A DNA stretch of 64,000 nucleotides, taken from positions 1-64,000 of the forward strand of contig NZ_DS572694.1 of the NCBI RefSeq assembly GCF_000154985.1, in the 5' to 3' direction. The stretch comes from Streptococcus infantarius subsp. infantarius ATCC BAA-102 (lineage in GTDB: Bacteria > Bacillota > Bacilli > Lactobacillales > Streptococcaceae). Below, piece by piece: positions 1 to 8,842 of this stretch (positions within the stretch are counted from its first letter, which is position 1; each line of letters begins with the position of its first letter). Below the pieces are notes generated by a model. That model had not been told where the DNA came from. It ran no database searches and saw only the letters and a list, made by a program, of their open reading frames with translations. The translations under genes and the position numbers were made by a program.

Positions 1-23
1 CCATTTTGTATTTCAAAAAGGAA

Positions 24-52
24 CAAAAAAGCCTGCACGAAGCAGACTTTTC
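24..52 (-). terminator. Terminator after rpmA
   Basis: Reading the minus strand, a short stem (31-36 pairing with 41-46, one G-U pair) with a TTCG loop is followed by a run of T. It lies just past the rpmA stop codon and closes the rplU-prp-rpmA operon. Confidence 0.8.
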
Positions 53-59
53 TGTTAAA

Positions 60-353
60 TTATTTTGCAATTGGATAAACTGATACTTGACGTTTATCGC
101 GACCTTTACGTTCGAAACGAACAACACCTTCAACTTTAGCGAAAAGTGTATCGTCACCACCGCGACCTACGTTCACACCTGGGTAGATGTGAGTACCGCG
201 TTGACGGTAAAGGATTGATCCACCTGAAACAGTTTGACCGTCAGCTGCTTTAGCACCAAGACGTTTTGCTTCAGAATCACGACCATTTGATGTAGAACCT
301 CCACCTTTTTTGTGGGCGAAAAGTTGCAAGTTAGCAAGATTCATTTTTAACAT
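60..353 (-). CDS. rpmA: 50S ribosomal protein L27 with cleavable leader
   Basis: L27 is a large-subunit protein near the peptidyl-transferase centre. The 97-residue product has the conserved [14 protein letters not shown] start of mature L27, the KRLGAK segment and [10 protein letters not shown]. About a dozen residues ([12 protein letters not shown]) precede the mature start. In Firmicutes such a leader is known to be removed by the protease Prp, whose gene lies immediately upstream here. The ATG at 353 has a GAGGA ribosome site. It is the last gene of the rplU-prp-rpmA operon and is followed by a terminator. Confidence 0.97.
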   Translation of the reverse strand: MLKMNLANLQLFAHKKGGGSTSNGRDSEAKRLGAKAADGQTVSGGSILYRQRGTHIYPGVNVGRGGDDTLFAKVEGVVRFERKGRDKRQVSVYPIAK

Positions 354-374
354 ATGTAGTGTCCTCTTTTCAAA

Positions 375-710
375 TTAGTTTGCAATGACCTTAACTGACA
401 CAAATTCTTTCGAATTCTCAGCCAAATTTGTCATTCCTAAAAGAAAGCTTTCAAATAAAAGTTGAACTTTCTCATCTGTCTTTTTAGTCATATGAGAGAT
501 ATCAATCTTCATATAACCACCATCAATCTCATTGACAGCAAAATCAGCATTGCATTCTGCCAAAACTTCTAACGAATTAACAAAGTTAATCGATAAAGTT
601 GAAACAGCTGCACATACGATATCAAAGCCATATTCACCACTACCAGCGTGACCAGTCAGTTCAACACTTTCTAAGTGACCTTTGCGGCGAATAAAAGTTG
701 CTTGAATCAT
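375..710 (-). CDS. prp: Ribosomal-processing cysteine protease Prp
   Basis: This 111-residue protein of the YsxB/Prp family lies between rplU and rpmA, the family's standard place. The conserved catalytic pair is visible: His in TGHAGSGEYG (about residue 21) and Cys in DIVCAAVS (about residue 33). Prp is known to remove the N-terminal leader of L27, and the neighbouring L27 carries such a leader. Length is normal. Gaps are 12 bases to rplU and 21 bases to rpmA, so translation within one transcript is expected. Confidence 0.93.
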   Translation of the reverse strand: MIQATFIRRKGHLESVELTGHAGSGEYGFDIVCAAVSTLSINFVNSLEVLAECNADFAVNEIDGGYMKIDISHMTKKTDEKVQLLFESFLLGMTNLAENSKEFVSVKVIAN

Positions 711-722
711 GAGAATGCTAAA

Positions 723-1037
723 TTAAGCGTTGATAGCGTTGATAACAACTTTAGTGTAAGGTTGACGGTGACCTTGTTTACGGTGTGAACCTTTTTTAGG
801 TTTGTATTTGAAAGTAATAACTTTCTTTTGTTTTCCTTGTTTTTCAACAGTACCAACAACAGAAGCTCCTTCAACAACTGGTGTACCAACAACAGTTTTT
901 TCACCACCAACAAGAACAACTTCGTTAAATGTTACTTCTGAACCAGCTTCAACATCAAGTTTTTCAACATAGATAGCTTGACCTACTTCAACTTTAACTT
1001 GTTTTCCACCAGTTTTGATGATTGCATATGTGCTCAT
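723..1037 (-). CDS. rplU: 50S ribosomal protein L21
   Basis: A 104-residue L21 beginning [20 protein letters not shown], with the [18 protein letters not shown]-terminal signature that binds 23S rRNA. The start at 1037 has a strong GGAGGTG ribosome site. It is the first gene of the operon with prp and rpmA. The roughly 125-base untranslated leader upstream is the usual place for L21 autoregulation in Firmicutes. Confidence 0.98.
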   Translation of the reverse strand: MSTYAIIKTGGKQVKVEVGQAIYVEKLDVEAGSEVTFNEVVLVGGEKTVVGTPVVEGASVVGTVEKQGKQKKVITFKYKPKKGSHRKQGHRQPYTKVVINAINA

Positions 1038-1162
1038 CGTGCACCTCCTATAAAATTTTGTTGCGGATTTTTCCGCTTGTGAAGACTCGCCTAAATCGTG
1101 AACCTCGAGAGTTGCTTACAAACGATTTTCGTGCGGTTGCACAGGATGTGCATTTAGTCAAC
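1038..1162 (-). ncRNA. Probable L21 leader (5' regulatory RNA of rplU)
   Basis: The span between a -10-like element at 1169-1174 (TAAAAT on the minus strand) and rplU is non-coding and rich in self-complementary segments, such as the CGAAAATCG / CGATTT stretches. Position and length match the Firmicutes L21 leader family, in which a ribosomal protein is thought to bind its own mRNA. I infer this from position and did not fold it against the covariance model. Confidence 0.55.
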
Positions 1163-1239
1163 GTTCATATTTTATCATGTTAGGCTAATTAAAGCAAGGA
1201 ATATGCTAGTTTTTTTTAATGATAGTATGTTTTCATTTT

Positions 1240-1779
1240 TTATTTTTTGTCAAAGGATATTTTCACTAATCCCAAAACAGCTTTTTTAGTCAATTTTTCG
1301 ATAGCATCAATATCAATCTGCTTAGTATTTGCCATCATTTGATAGGTCTCACTACCTTCGTGGTAATAATAGGCTGTGATGTGAAAACCATTTTTCTCAT
1401 AAAAACGCACGCGCTTCAAACGTTGATCAAAATTATCAGCTTTTTCGTCCATAGGCTCAATTGCCAAAACGACTGGACGATTCCCAGCTAAATCTTTAAC
1501 ATCTTGCAAAATAGCTGAGCCATAACCACGAGAACGAATGTTAGGGTTAACAGCTAAGAAAAATAAATAAACCACAGCTTCATTTTGTAAAATGTAAGCT
1601 AAACCGACAAAATCATCGCCATCATAATAAGCATAAAAATCTGCTAAGTCACGATAAGCCGTCAGCAACAACGGCAAATACGGTGCACGTTCAACAGCTG
1701 GAAAAGCTGATAAGTATAATTTTTTGACATCACGGGAACTTTTTGAAAAAAGTTTCACCTCTTGACGTTTTAATTCCAT
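1240..1779 (-). CDS. GNAT-family N-acetyltransferase
   Basis: A 179-residue acetyl-CoA-dependent acyltransferase of the GNAT fold. The acetyl-CoA pyrophosphate loop is seen as RSRGYGSAIL (about residues 102-111), preceded by the strand VVYLFFLAVNP and followed by RVRFYEKNGF, the typical motif-B helix. The substrate cannot be told. The ATG at 1779 overlaps the end of the upstream CapA-like gene by 10 bases, so the two are probably translationally coupled. Confidence 0.8.
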   Translation of the reverse strand: MELKRQEVKLFSKSSRDVKKLYLSAFPAVERAPYLPLLLTAYRDLADFYAYYDGDDFVGLAYILQNEAVVYLFFLAVNPNIRSRGYGSAILQDVKDLAGNRPVVLAIEPMDEKADNFDQRLKRVRFYEKNGFHITAYYYHEGSETYQMMANTKQIDIDAIEKLTKKAVLGLVKISFDKK

Positions 1780-2975
1780 TGTAAATTCATCAATTCATTC
1801 ATTTCTTGATAGGCGGTATCGACTTTCTCTTGCATACTGGCATCAAGTTTTTCGCGGTATTTACCACCTTTTATAAAGTCTTCTAAAATAAGCGTACGAT
1901 AATCTGAAAGAACAAAGCCTTCTGACCCTGTCACGCCCTTGCTCCATACCCAAACCATTGTTGGGTGAGCTGCGACAGTTTTAATTTTCGTTTTATGATT
2001 TTTCTTTTCAAATGTCACATCCATCAAAAGACCACGTTCTGTCCAAATGTCATCAACCGTTTCTAAACGTTGATTAGAAATAAAATTTCCCATTGAATAG
2101 ATAATAAATTTCTTTTCGCCGTCTTTTTCGACAGTTTCTGATGGTTCCACAACGTGAGGGTGTCCACCAAAGATAACATCTGCACCCCAATCAATCATCT
2201 TGTGATAAAGGGTTACTTGCTCTTGAGTTGGTTCGCGTCGGTATTCCACTCCCATTTGTGGCATGACAATTGTTACATCAGCTTTCTTTTCAGCTTCCTG
2301 AATTTCAGCTTTCATCTTGTCTTCATTTAAATCAGACATGTGCTTCTCATAATCCTCAGCTGACAAATTAGCTTCTAATCCATTGTAAGCATAAGAATAA
2401 CCTAAAATAGCAATTTTAATACCATTAACATTTTTAATTAAAATATCTTCTTTGTCTCGATCCTTTTTGTAAACGCCAATGCTAGGCATTCCTAATTTAT
2501 CAAAGGTTTTAACGGTGTTAAGTGCACCTGAAAGACCAGAATCAAGGATATGGTTGTGAGCTAAATCGACAACATCATAACCTGTGTCTTTCATAGCATC
2601 AGCAATTTCACTCGGTGCATTGAATAAAGGATAGCCAGCTAAAGGATAATCTGGACTAATCGTTCCTTCATAGTCACCAATTGCCAAATCTGCACTTGAA
2701 ATCCAGTCTTTGGCATACTCAAAGAAAGGTTTAAAATCATAAGTCCCATCAGCCTGCTCAGCACTGCCATAAAGACCATTATGGATAAGAATATCTCCAT
2801 TTGCCATGACACGCGCTGTTTTCACTTTACTTGACTGAGTTTTTGATTGCTGAGTCTTACCACTTGAACTAGCCTTCTCAAATAGTAAGCCATAAAATGC
2901 TGCACCTAATAAGCTTAGCAATATGAATGCCAAGCAAGCCAACGTTGTCTTTTTATAAATTATCCTATCTAACAT
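1770..2975 (-). CDS. CapA-family metallophosphatase-like membrane protein
   Basis: A 401-residue protein with one N-terminal membrane segment (about residues 12-31), a short Ser/Lys-rich linker and an extracellular CapA-type calcineurin-like domain. Metal-site motifs are visible: ANGDILIHNG (about 58-67), DLAHNHILDSG (about 137-147) and FGGHPHVVEPSE (about 269-280). CapA proteins were named from poly-gamma-glutamate capsule synthesis in Bacillus, but none of the other capsule genes lie nearby. Its role here is unknown and the name should not be read as capsule production. Co-transcribed with the GNAT gene. Confidence 0.82.
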   Translation of the reverse strand: MLDRIIYKKTTLACLAFILLSLLGAAFYGLLFEKASSSGKTQQSKTQSSKVKTARVMANGDILIHNGLYGSAEQADGTYDFKPFFEYAKDWISSADLAIGDYEGTISPDYPLAGYPLFNAPSEIADAMKDTGYDVVDLAHNHILDSGLSGALNTVKTFDKLGMPSIGVYKKDRDKEDILIKNVNGIKIAILGYSYAYNGLEANLSAEDYEKHMSDLNEDKMKAEIQEAEKKADVTIVMPQMGVEYRREPTQEQVTLYHKMIDWGADVIFGGHPHVVEPSETVEKDGEKKFIIYSMGNFISNQRLETVDDIWTERGLLMDVTFEKKNHKTKIKTVAAHPTMVWVWSKGVTGSEGFVLSDYRTLILEDFIKGGKYREKLDASMQEKVDTAYQEMNELMNLQWN

Positions 2976-3042
2976 CCTTAATCACACCTCCATGCGTCTA
3001 TTATATCATTTTATGATTAGGCTTTCAGGATTTAACTGGTAA

Positions 3043-3069
3043 GAAAAAAACTGCCCTAAAGGCAGTTTC
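3043..3069 (-). terminator. Terminator after thiI
   Basis: On the minus strand the stem AAACTGCC / GGGCAGTTT with a four-base loop runs into a T tract. It lies just past the thiI stop codon and separates the thiI operon from the CapA gene. Confidence 0.88.
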
Positions 3070-3075
3070 TATCTA

Positions 3076-4290
3076 TTATAGTAAGTCATCGATTAAGTCA
3101 TCGACTTCATCATGTTCTGCTTGTGGTGTGATTGTTGTCACTTTAATTCCTGCAACAGCACGTTCAACAAGTCCTTCAACGTCCATACGTTTTTCGTATT
3201 GTTCAACATTTTTGATTTTTGGATTTGTTTTTGGACGATCTGGCGCAAAGATAGTACAGCAATCTTCAAATGGTTGAATTGAAATATCAAAAGTATCGAT
3301 TTTTTGTGCAATATCAATGATTTCCAATTTATCCATTGTGACAACTGGACGAATAATTGGCGTTGCAGTTACGGCATTAATGGCACGCATACTTTCAAGC
3401 GTTTGACTAGCCACTTGTCCAAGACTTTCACCATTGATGATAACCAAGCCATTACGTTCTTCACGAATGCGATCTGTAATACGCATCATGAAACGACGTG
3501 TCAAAGTCATCAAGTAAGCTTCTGGCGCTTTTTCTTTGATTTCTTCTTGGATTTCCGTAAATGGTACTTCGATGAAATCAATGTTACCACCGAATTTTGT
3601 CAATTTACGTGTCAAATCTTGAGCTTTCTTAAGAGCACCTGGACTTGTGTATGGTGGACTAGCAAAGTGGACAGCTTCAATATCAACCCCACGTTTAAGA
3701 GCAAGGTAACCTGCGACAGGTGAATCAATACCACCTGATAACATCAACATTCCGCGTCCAGCTGTTCCAACAGGAAGTCCTCCAGCACCTTTGATATTTT
3801 CATATGAAAGGTAGGCGGCTTCTTCACGAATTTCAACTTTAAGATTGACATCCGGCCCTTTCATTTGCGCTTGAATGTTAGGCAAAACTTCAAAGACAGC
3901 TGAACCAAGGTACTGATTCAATTCACGGCTATCCATCTCAAAGTTGTGGTCGCTACGTTTACTTGTGATTTTAAATGTCAAACCTTTATGATAAACGTCA
4001 GTCATCACATCTTGAACAGCTTTTTTAATCGTTTCTAGATTTTTTTCAACCTTGTATGATGGTGAAAATGCTTGAATCCCGAAAATTTGTTTTAATGATT
4101 CCGCAACGGGAACATAGTCAGTACCATTTAAGAAAATGTGAGCGCGGTCGCGGTCAGCCACAACACGGACATCTGGATAAATTGAAAGAACGTGTTTCAT
4201 GTTACGTTTCAATTTATTGATGAAACGCATGCGGTTCTTTCCTTTAGTTGATAATTCGCCGTAGCGAACCATAATTTCTGAGTATTGCAT
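3076..4290 (-). CDS. thiI: tRNA 4-thiouridylation / thiazole synthesis protein ThiI
   Basis: ThiI adenylates U8 of tRNA and transfers sulfur to make 4-thiouridine. The 404-residue product has an N-terminal ferredoxin-like/THUMP region (about 1-165) and a PP-loop ATP site, [16 protein letters not shown] (about 183-198), then the conserved [16 protein letters not shown] near the C-terminus. The rhodanese domain of the enteric enzyme is missing, as is normal for Firmicutes, which depend on a partner cysteine desulfurase. That partner is the gene 40 bases upstream. Confidence 0.95.
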   Translation of the reverse strand: MQYSEIMVRYGELSTKGKNRMRFINKLKRNMKHVLSIYPDVRVVADRDRAHIFLNGTDYVPVAESLKQIFGIQAFSPSYKVEKNLETIKKAVQDVMTDVYHKGLTFKITSKRSDHNFEMDSRELNQYLGSAVFEVLPNIQAQMKGPDVNLKVEIREEAAYLSYENIKGAGGLPVGTAGRGMLMLSGGIDSPVAGYLALKRGVDIEAVHFASPPYTSPGALKKAQDLTRKLTKFGGNIDFIEVPFTEIQEEIKEKAPEAYLMTLTRRFMMRITDRIREERNGLVIINGESLGQVASQTLESMRAINAVTATPIIRPVVTMDKLEIIDIAQKIDTFDISIQPFEDCCTIFAPDRPKTNPKIKNVEQYEKRMDVEGLVERAVAGIKVTTITPQAEHDEVDDLIDDLL

Positions 4291-4330
4291 AGTTTTCTAA
4301 AGAGAAAATCTCTTTATCCTTTCTTATTAA

Positions 4331-5476
4331 TTATCTTACTTTTTGTGTTTTTTCGTAGACTTGTTTGAAAATTGTTAGGAATTGTTCAACTTGTCCCATA
4401 TCATTGTCATCATCGAGACTAATGCGAACAGCTGACTGCGCTAGTTTTGTAGGGACTCCCATGGCAATCAATGTTCCTGCAGGTTTTCCTGCTTTTGATG
4501 AACAAGCTGATGTTGTTGAAATATAGATTTCATGTTCTTCAAAGGCATGAACTACTACTTCTCCACGTACACCTTTGATACCAAACGTTAAGATGTTTGG
4601 GGCAAAAGTATCATCTTTACCAGAGAAAATAACGATATCTTTGTGCTTAGCTAATTCGTCATAAATGATTTCTTTCATTTTGGCGATTTTTGGAAGGGCG
4701 TAAGCTTCTTTGTCAGTAACCAAACGAAGAGCTTTCGCTGTCGCAGCAATCCCTGCAACATTTTCAGTAGTTGAGCGAAGGTCACCTTCTTGTCCACCAC
4801 CGGCTAGTAATGGATTTAATTTTTTACCTTCTTTTTTATAGATAAAACCGACACCACGCACACTGTGGAATTTGTGACCAGAAAAACTTGCAAAGTCAAC
4901 ACGGTCTGTCAAATAATCAGCTGCTGGAATTTTACCGATAGCTTGAACAGCATCCACGTGGAATGAAATTCCTGGTTTATCAGATAGTAATTCTGAGATG
5001 GCTTTAATTGGTTGGATAGAACCAATTTCATTATTAACTGCCATGATTGAGACCAAAGTTGTATCTGGGCGCAAAAGTTCTGCTAATTTATCAACATCAA
5101 CAAAACCTTTTTCATCAACTGGCGCGTAAGACACTTCAAAACCGTGTTCGCCAAGCCATTTTGCAGATTCTTTGACAGCTGGGTGTTCGATATCTGATAC
5201 GATGATGTGTTTTCCGTAGCGTTCTTTTTCAAATGCGACACCTTTAAGAACCCAGTTGTCTCCTTCAGTACCACCAGAAGTGAAAATAATTTCATCACTT
5301 TTAACGCCAAGCAAGCCAGCGATTTGCTTACGGCTTGCCTCTAGAATACGACTAGCTTTTGTTCCTAGATTGTGCAAACTTGATGGATTTCCATAAATTT
5401 TACTTGCCACTTCCTGATAAGTGCGCAAAACTTCAGGATAGGGAATGGTAGTGGCAGAGTTATCAAAGTAAATCAT
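4331..5476 (-). CDS. Cysteine desulfurase (NifS/IscS-like, ThiI partner)
   Basis: A PLP-dependent enzyme that takes sulfur from cysteine. The 381-residue product starts MIYFDNSATTIPYPEV. The PLP lysine is in SFSGHKFHSVRGVG and the catalytic cysteine in STTSACSSKAG near residue 325. The ATG at 5476 is chosen because a GGAAG ribosome site precedes it; an upstream in-frame extension to 5530 adds 18 unconserved residues. The gene leads directly into thiI, which fits the Firmicutes NifZ-ThiI pair supplying sulfur for tRNA thiolation. Confidence 0.93.
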   Translation of the reverse strand: MIYFDNSATTIPYPEVLRTYQEVASKIYGNPSSLHNLGTKASRILEASRKQIAGLLGVKSDEIIFTSGGTEGDNWVLKGVAFEKERYGKHIIVSDIEHPAVKESAKWLGEHGFEVSYAPVDEKGFVDVDKLAELLRPDTTLVSIMAVNNEIGSIQPIKAISELLSDKPGISFHVDAVQAIGKIPAADYLTDRVDFASFSGHKFHSVRGVGFIYKKEGKKLNPLLAGGGQEGDLRSTTENVAGIAATAKALRLVTDKEAYALPKIAKMKEIIYDELAKHKDIVIFSGKDDTFAPNILTFGIKGVRGEVVVHAFEEHEIYISTTSACSSKAGKPAGTLIAMGVPTKLAQSAVRISLDDDNDMGQVEQFLTIFKQVYEKTQKVR

Positions 5477-5617
5477 TTTTTCTTCCTTCACAAAAAAATA
5501 CAATACTACCATTATAACACAGTCTCTCATAAGTGTGAAAGCTTTAATCTTAAGTTTTTTAAGCCTATTTTTAAGAAAATGACCTAAAATATTTCTTAAA
5601 AGAGTCCTATCTCTTAC

Positions 5618-5645
5618 TGGACATTTAAAATGAAAAAACTATAAT
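5618..5645 (+). promoter_or_regulatory. Promoter of the frameshifted small membrane-protein gene
   Basis: A -35 TGGACA (5618-5623) and a -10 TATAAT (5640-5645) are 16 bases apart. An AAAGGAG ribosome site follows at 5661 and the ATG at 5674. Confidence 0.6.
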
Positions 5646-5673
5646 AGAATCATACGCGAAAAAGGAGTTAAAA

Positions 5674-6136
5674 ATGTCTCAACATTATTCTAGAAGTCAA
5701 AAATCATCAAAAAAAGATAAGGAACAAGCCCCATCAAAGCACATTAAAAAAGGTTTCTCAGCCTTTACAAAAAACAATTGCTCTTATCGGGTCTATCCTT
5801 AGTATTATCGTAGCAAGTATCACTATCACAAACGCCTTAAAAGGCTCATCAAGTCAAAAGCCAACTGATAAATCAACGACAACTGTTGTGATTAAAGAAG
5901 GTAACAAAAGCAATAACAGTAAAACTGATACTTCTGCGTCAACAACATATTCAAGTTCTGCTGCTAACAACAGTGTTTACAATAGTGACACTAATAGCAA
6001 CAATGCAACTTATGACTCTAGCTCAGATTCTACAACTTACAGTTCAAGTACTGATACAACACAAGACAACACTCAAACAAGTTCTCAAGCGACATCTGAT
6101 ACTACTGCAGAAAGTGTTACTGAAACAAATCAATAA
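5674..6136 (+). pseudogene. Frameshifted streptococcal membrane-anchored Ser/Thr-rich protein (DUF6556-like)
   Basis: The ATG at 5674 has a good ribosome site (AAAGGAG) and opens MSQHYSRSQKSSKKDKEQ, but the frame stops at 5800-5802. The next frame continues without interruption from the A run at 5769-5774: SAFTKTIALIGSILSIIVASI, a basic segment then a membrane helix, followed by ITNALKGSSS and a long Ser/Thr/Asn-rich tail to 6136. Removing one A from the run of six joins both halves into a 153-residue single-pass protein. The function is unknown, and the family name is my tentative recollection. Either a real mutation, slippage-dependent expression or a sequencing error explains it. Confidence 0.78.
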
Positions 6137-6141
6137 AATCA

Positions 6142-6190
6142 AGAGGAATGGGACGATAAAATTCCTTATCATCCCACCTCTTTTTTACTA
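6142..6190 (+). terminator. Terminator before folC
   Basis: A long hairpin (GAGGAATGGGACGATAA paired imperfectly with TTATCATCCCACCTC) is followed by a T tract at 6180-6187. It ends transcription of the small membrane-protein gene shortly before folC. Confidence 0.88.
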
Positions 6191-6204
6191 GGTAAAATAA
6201 ACTC

Positions 6205-7449
6205 ATGACTTATATTGACACACTAAATTGGATTCACTCTCACAAAGCTAATGGTCGCCGACCAAGTTTAGAACGCATGTGCCATCTCCTTAACTTACTT
6301 GATAACCCGCAAAATAAATTTCCAGCTGTTCACGTTGTGGGAACTAACGGCAAAGGCTCTACAACTAGTTTTCTCCAACATATCTTAACAGCATCAGGTT
6401 ATAAAACAGGTACCTTCACATCTCCTTTTATAACGCGCTTTAATGAACGTATCGCTATCGATAGCAAAGAAATTTCTGATAGCGATCTGGTTAAAACAGC
6501 ACAGGCAATTAAACCTATCGTAGATAGCAATGACTTTCAAGAAAAAGTTGGTAAGGTAACAGAATTTGAACTTGTCACAGCTCTTATGTTCTATTACTTT
6601 GCAACTATCAATCCTGTCGACGTCGCCGTTATTGAAGCTGGTATTGGTGGTACTTTTGACTCAACTAATGTCTTTACAGCGAGAGCAGTTATCTGCCCAT
6701 CAATCAGTATCGACCACCAAGAAACACTGGGGCAAACTCTTACTGAAATTGCTGGTCATAAAGCTGGTGTTTTAAATCCTCACGTTCCTTTTATTCTTGG
6801 TCAAATGACACCAGAGGTCCAAAAAGTATTTCATCAAAAAACTAAGGAGCTCGATTGTCCGACATATGAACTGGATAAAGAGTTCTCAATCAGAGAAAAT
6901 GGTGAAATCTTTGATTTTTATTATAAAGATATAAGCATTGCAAACATCACTTTATCAATGCTTGGTCATCATCAACGAACTAATGCCTCGTTAGCTGCTA
7001 TGGCTGCTATCATCCTTAAATCGTATTTCAAAAATATTACTAAAACAACTATCAAAAATGGCTTAGAAAACACGGTTTGGGCTGGGCGTTGTGAGTTGAT
7101 GCGACCAAACCTCATGTTAGATGGTGCACATAACGAAGATTCGATTGCAAAATTAGTCGACGTGCTAAAAAAAGACTTTTCAAATCGCAACATTCACATC
7201 CTCTTTGCAGGCTTAGGGCGTAAGCCTTTGACACAAATGCTCGAAGAACTATCCGCATTTGACTTAGCGGTGACTAGTTTTGATTTCTATCAAGCACAAG
7301 CTTTGTCAGATTATCCTGAAAAATATAAAAAAGTTGCTGATTACAAAGACTGGCTTGCTGACGACGAAAATAATCCTGAAGATTTCTTTGTTGTCACCGG
7401 TTCACTTTATTTCATCTCAGAAGTTCGCAACTTTTTACTCAATCAATAA
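6205..7449 (+). CDS. folC: Folylpolyglutamate synthase / dihydrofolate synthase
   Basis: FolC adds glutamate to dihydropteroate and to folates in the cytoplasm, using ATP. The 414-residue protein shows the Mur-ligase-type P-loop GTNGKGSTTSFLQ (about 47-59), the SPFITRFNERI folate-loop segment and the central-domain DHQETLG motif, then the C-terminal MLDGAHNEDSI. Length is normal for the family. The ATG at 6205 follows a weak AGG site. It is monocistronic between two terminators. Confidence 0.95.
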   Translation: MTYIDTLNWIHSHKANGRRPSLERMCHLLNLLDNPQNKFPAVHVVGTNGKGSTTSFLQHILTASGYKTGTFTSPFITRFNERIAIDSKEISDSDLVKTAQAIKPIVDSNDFQEKVGKVTEFELVTALMFYYFATINPVDVAVIEAGIGGTFDSTNVFTARAVICPSISIDHQETLGQTLTEIAGHKAGVLNPHVPFILGQMTPEVQKVFHQKTKELDCPTYELDKEFSIRENGEIFDFYYKDISIANITLSMLGHHQRTNASLAAMAAIILKSYFKNITKTTIKNGLENTVWAGRCELMRPNLMLDGAHNEDSIAKLVDVLKKDFSNRNIHILFAGLGRKPLTQMLEELSAFDLAVTSFDFYQAQALSDYPEKYKKVADYKDWLADDENNPEDFFVVTGSLYFISEVRNFLLNQ

Positions 7450-7480
7450 TCCCACCTAATTTTCAGATGGGATTTCTTTT
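7450..7480. terminator. Bidirectional terminator between convergent genes
   Basis: The inverted repeat ATCCCACCT / AGATGGGAT (7449-7472) with T-rich sequence on the folC side lies between folC (plus) and the dehydrogenase gene (minus), whose stop codons face each other. Confidence 0.7.
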
Positions 7481-7483
7481 TGA

Positions 7484-8401
7484 TTAGTTTAGACTTTCAG
7501 CAAATTTACGTTTGATAAAGTTGGCTGAATTTTCAAGTTTAGCTTCTTCGTCAGCTGGCAAAGTTAATTTTACTTGCTCGATAATACCTTCTCGTCCAAC
7601 AATAGCTGGATAGCTAAGGTAAGTATCTAGCGGTTCATAGTAATTAGAAACCGGTAATTCTTCATGGCTATCTGAAACAACTGCAATCGCCAAACGAATA
7701 GCTGCACTTGCAATCCCATAGCTTGTGTATTTTTTTCCATAAAAGACCGTATGTCCACCAATCATGGCTTCATGTGCAATTTCCTCAAGCGTCGCTTGGT
7801 CTGTAAAGTTAGAAATTGGTTGTCCTTTGACACGAACTTGACTCCAAGCCGTAAATTGTGAATTTCCATGTTCGCCAAGGTTATAACCGTAAACGCTACG
7901 CGCATCAACACCAAAACGTTCTGCAACGGCACGTTTCATACGAGCAGTATCTAGCAAAGTACCTGTACCAATAACACGTTCCTTTGGAAGACCTGAGTAG
8001 TGTTGATAGAGACTAGTAATAACATCAACTGGATTTGAAATAGCTACAATAATCCCTTTAAATCCAACCTCTTTTAGCTTTTTAGCAACCAAAGGCACTT
8101 CTTTCGCTGTAAAAGGTAACTCCGCAAAACGGTCTGCATTTGGATTATCTTGAAGTTTGATATTTCCTAGAGCTGAGATAACCACATCGGCATCTGCTAA
8201 AGCTTCATAATCATTAATCACAATATTGGCATGTTGATTTAGATTCGCTGCAGCATCACGGAAATCAACCGCATCTGCGGTGACTTTTTTCTCATTGGTA
8301 TCAATTAAGACATAATCATCAAAAGCCCCTTGAGCAATCAGTCCGTGAGCAACAGTTGAGCCAACATGACCCATTCCAATAATTCCAACCTTACGTGACA
8401 T
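7484..8401 (-). CDS. L-2-hydroxyisocaproate/lactate-type dehydrogenase
   Basis: An NAD-dependent L-2-hydroxyacid dehydrogenase of the lactate/malate family, 305 residues. The Rossmann motif is [16 protein letters not shown] (about 6-21). The catalytic region is seen as [11 protein letters not shown] and the active-site His in [10 protein letters not shown] (about 174-183). The segments [19 protein letters not shown] and SALGNIKLQ resemble Lactobacillus L-2-hydroxyisocaproate dehydrogenase more than the main lactate dehydrogenase of streptococci. It may reduce branched-chain 2-ketoacids, but substrate choice is inferred. The ATG at 8401 has an AAGGAGG site. Confidence 0.85.
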   Translation of the reverse strand: MSRKVGIIGMGHVGSTVAHGLIAQGAFDDYVLIDTNEKKVTADAVDFRDAAANLNQHANIVINDYEALADADVVISALGNIKLQDNPNADRFAELPFTAKEVPLVAKKLKEVGFKGIIVAISNPVDVITSLYQHYSGLPKERVIGTGTLLDTARMKRAVAERFGVDARSVYGYNLGEHGNSQFTAWSQVRVKGQPISNFTDQATLEEIAHEAMIGGHTVFYGKKYTSYGIASAAIRLAIAVVSDSHEELPVSNYYEPLDTYLSYPAIVGREGIIEQVKLTLPADEEAKLENSANFIKRKFAESLN

Positions 8402-8457
8402 AAAATAACCTCCTTATAAAGTTATCAATCATTATAGACCTTTATCTCTAAAAATAC

Positions 8458-8486
8458 GAAAAAACCTAACAAGAAATGTTAGGTTA
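8458..8486 (-). terminator. Terminator after the YlbF-like gene
   Basis: On the minus strand the stem ACCTAAC / GTTAGGT is followed by six T. It ends the aromatic operon at the YlbF-like gene. Confidence 0.85.
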
Positions 8487-8492
8487 CAGTTA

Positions 8493-8831
8493 CTATTTCA
8501 AAAGATCTTGCAAAGGACCAAAAATAATTTTTTCAAGGTCTGTTATATAAACTGACAATGATTGTTGAGCACCAAGATAAGCTTTAAGAACAGGATTTGC
8601 TTCGATTTTAGCACCTAATTCTTGCATTTTAGTTTGTTCATCACCAGTCGGCATTTGACCTGATTGCAATTTAGCATAAAGACCTTGTTGGAATTCAGTG
8701 AATTCTTTAAATAAAGCTTTTGCTTCTTCGTCAGCATCAATCGCAGCACGGCATTCTTGTGCTTTTTTGTATTCAGGAAGAACACGGATTTCGCGTTCTA
8801 GTTCATTTGCCAAATCATAAATGTTTGCCAT
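8493..8831 (-). CDS. YlbF/YmcA-family protein
   Basis: A 112-residue, mostly helical protein of the YlbF/YmcA family. In Bacillus, family members form a complex that works with RNase Y in mRNA maturation. The visible core is EYKKAQECRAAIDADEEAKALFKEF with a FQQGLYAKLQSGQMP helix and the NPVLKAYLGAQQSL segment. It sits 11 bases after tyrA and is the last gene of the operon. The role in aromatic synthesis, if any, is unknown. Confidence 0.85.
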   Translation of the reverse strand: MANIYDLANELEREIRVLPEYKKAQECRAAIDADEEAKALFKEFTEFQQGLYAKLQSGQMPTGDEQTKMQELGAKIEANPVLKAYLGAQQSLSVYITDLEKIIFGPLQDLLK

Positions 8832-8842
8832 GATATTTCTCC

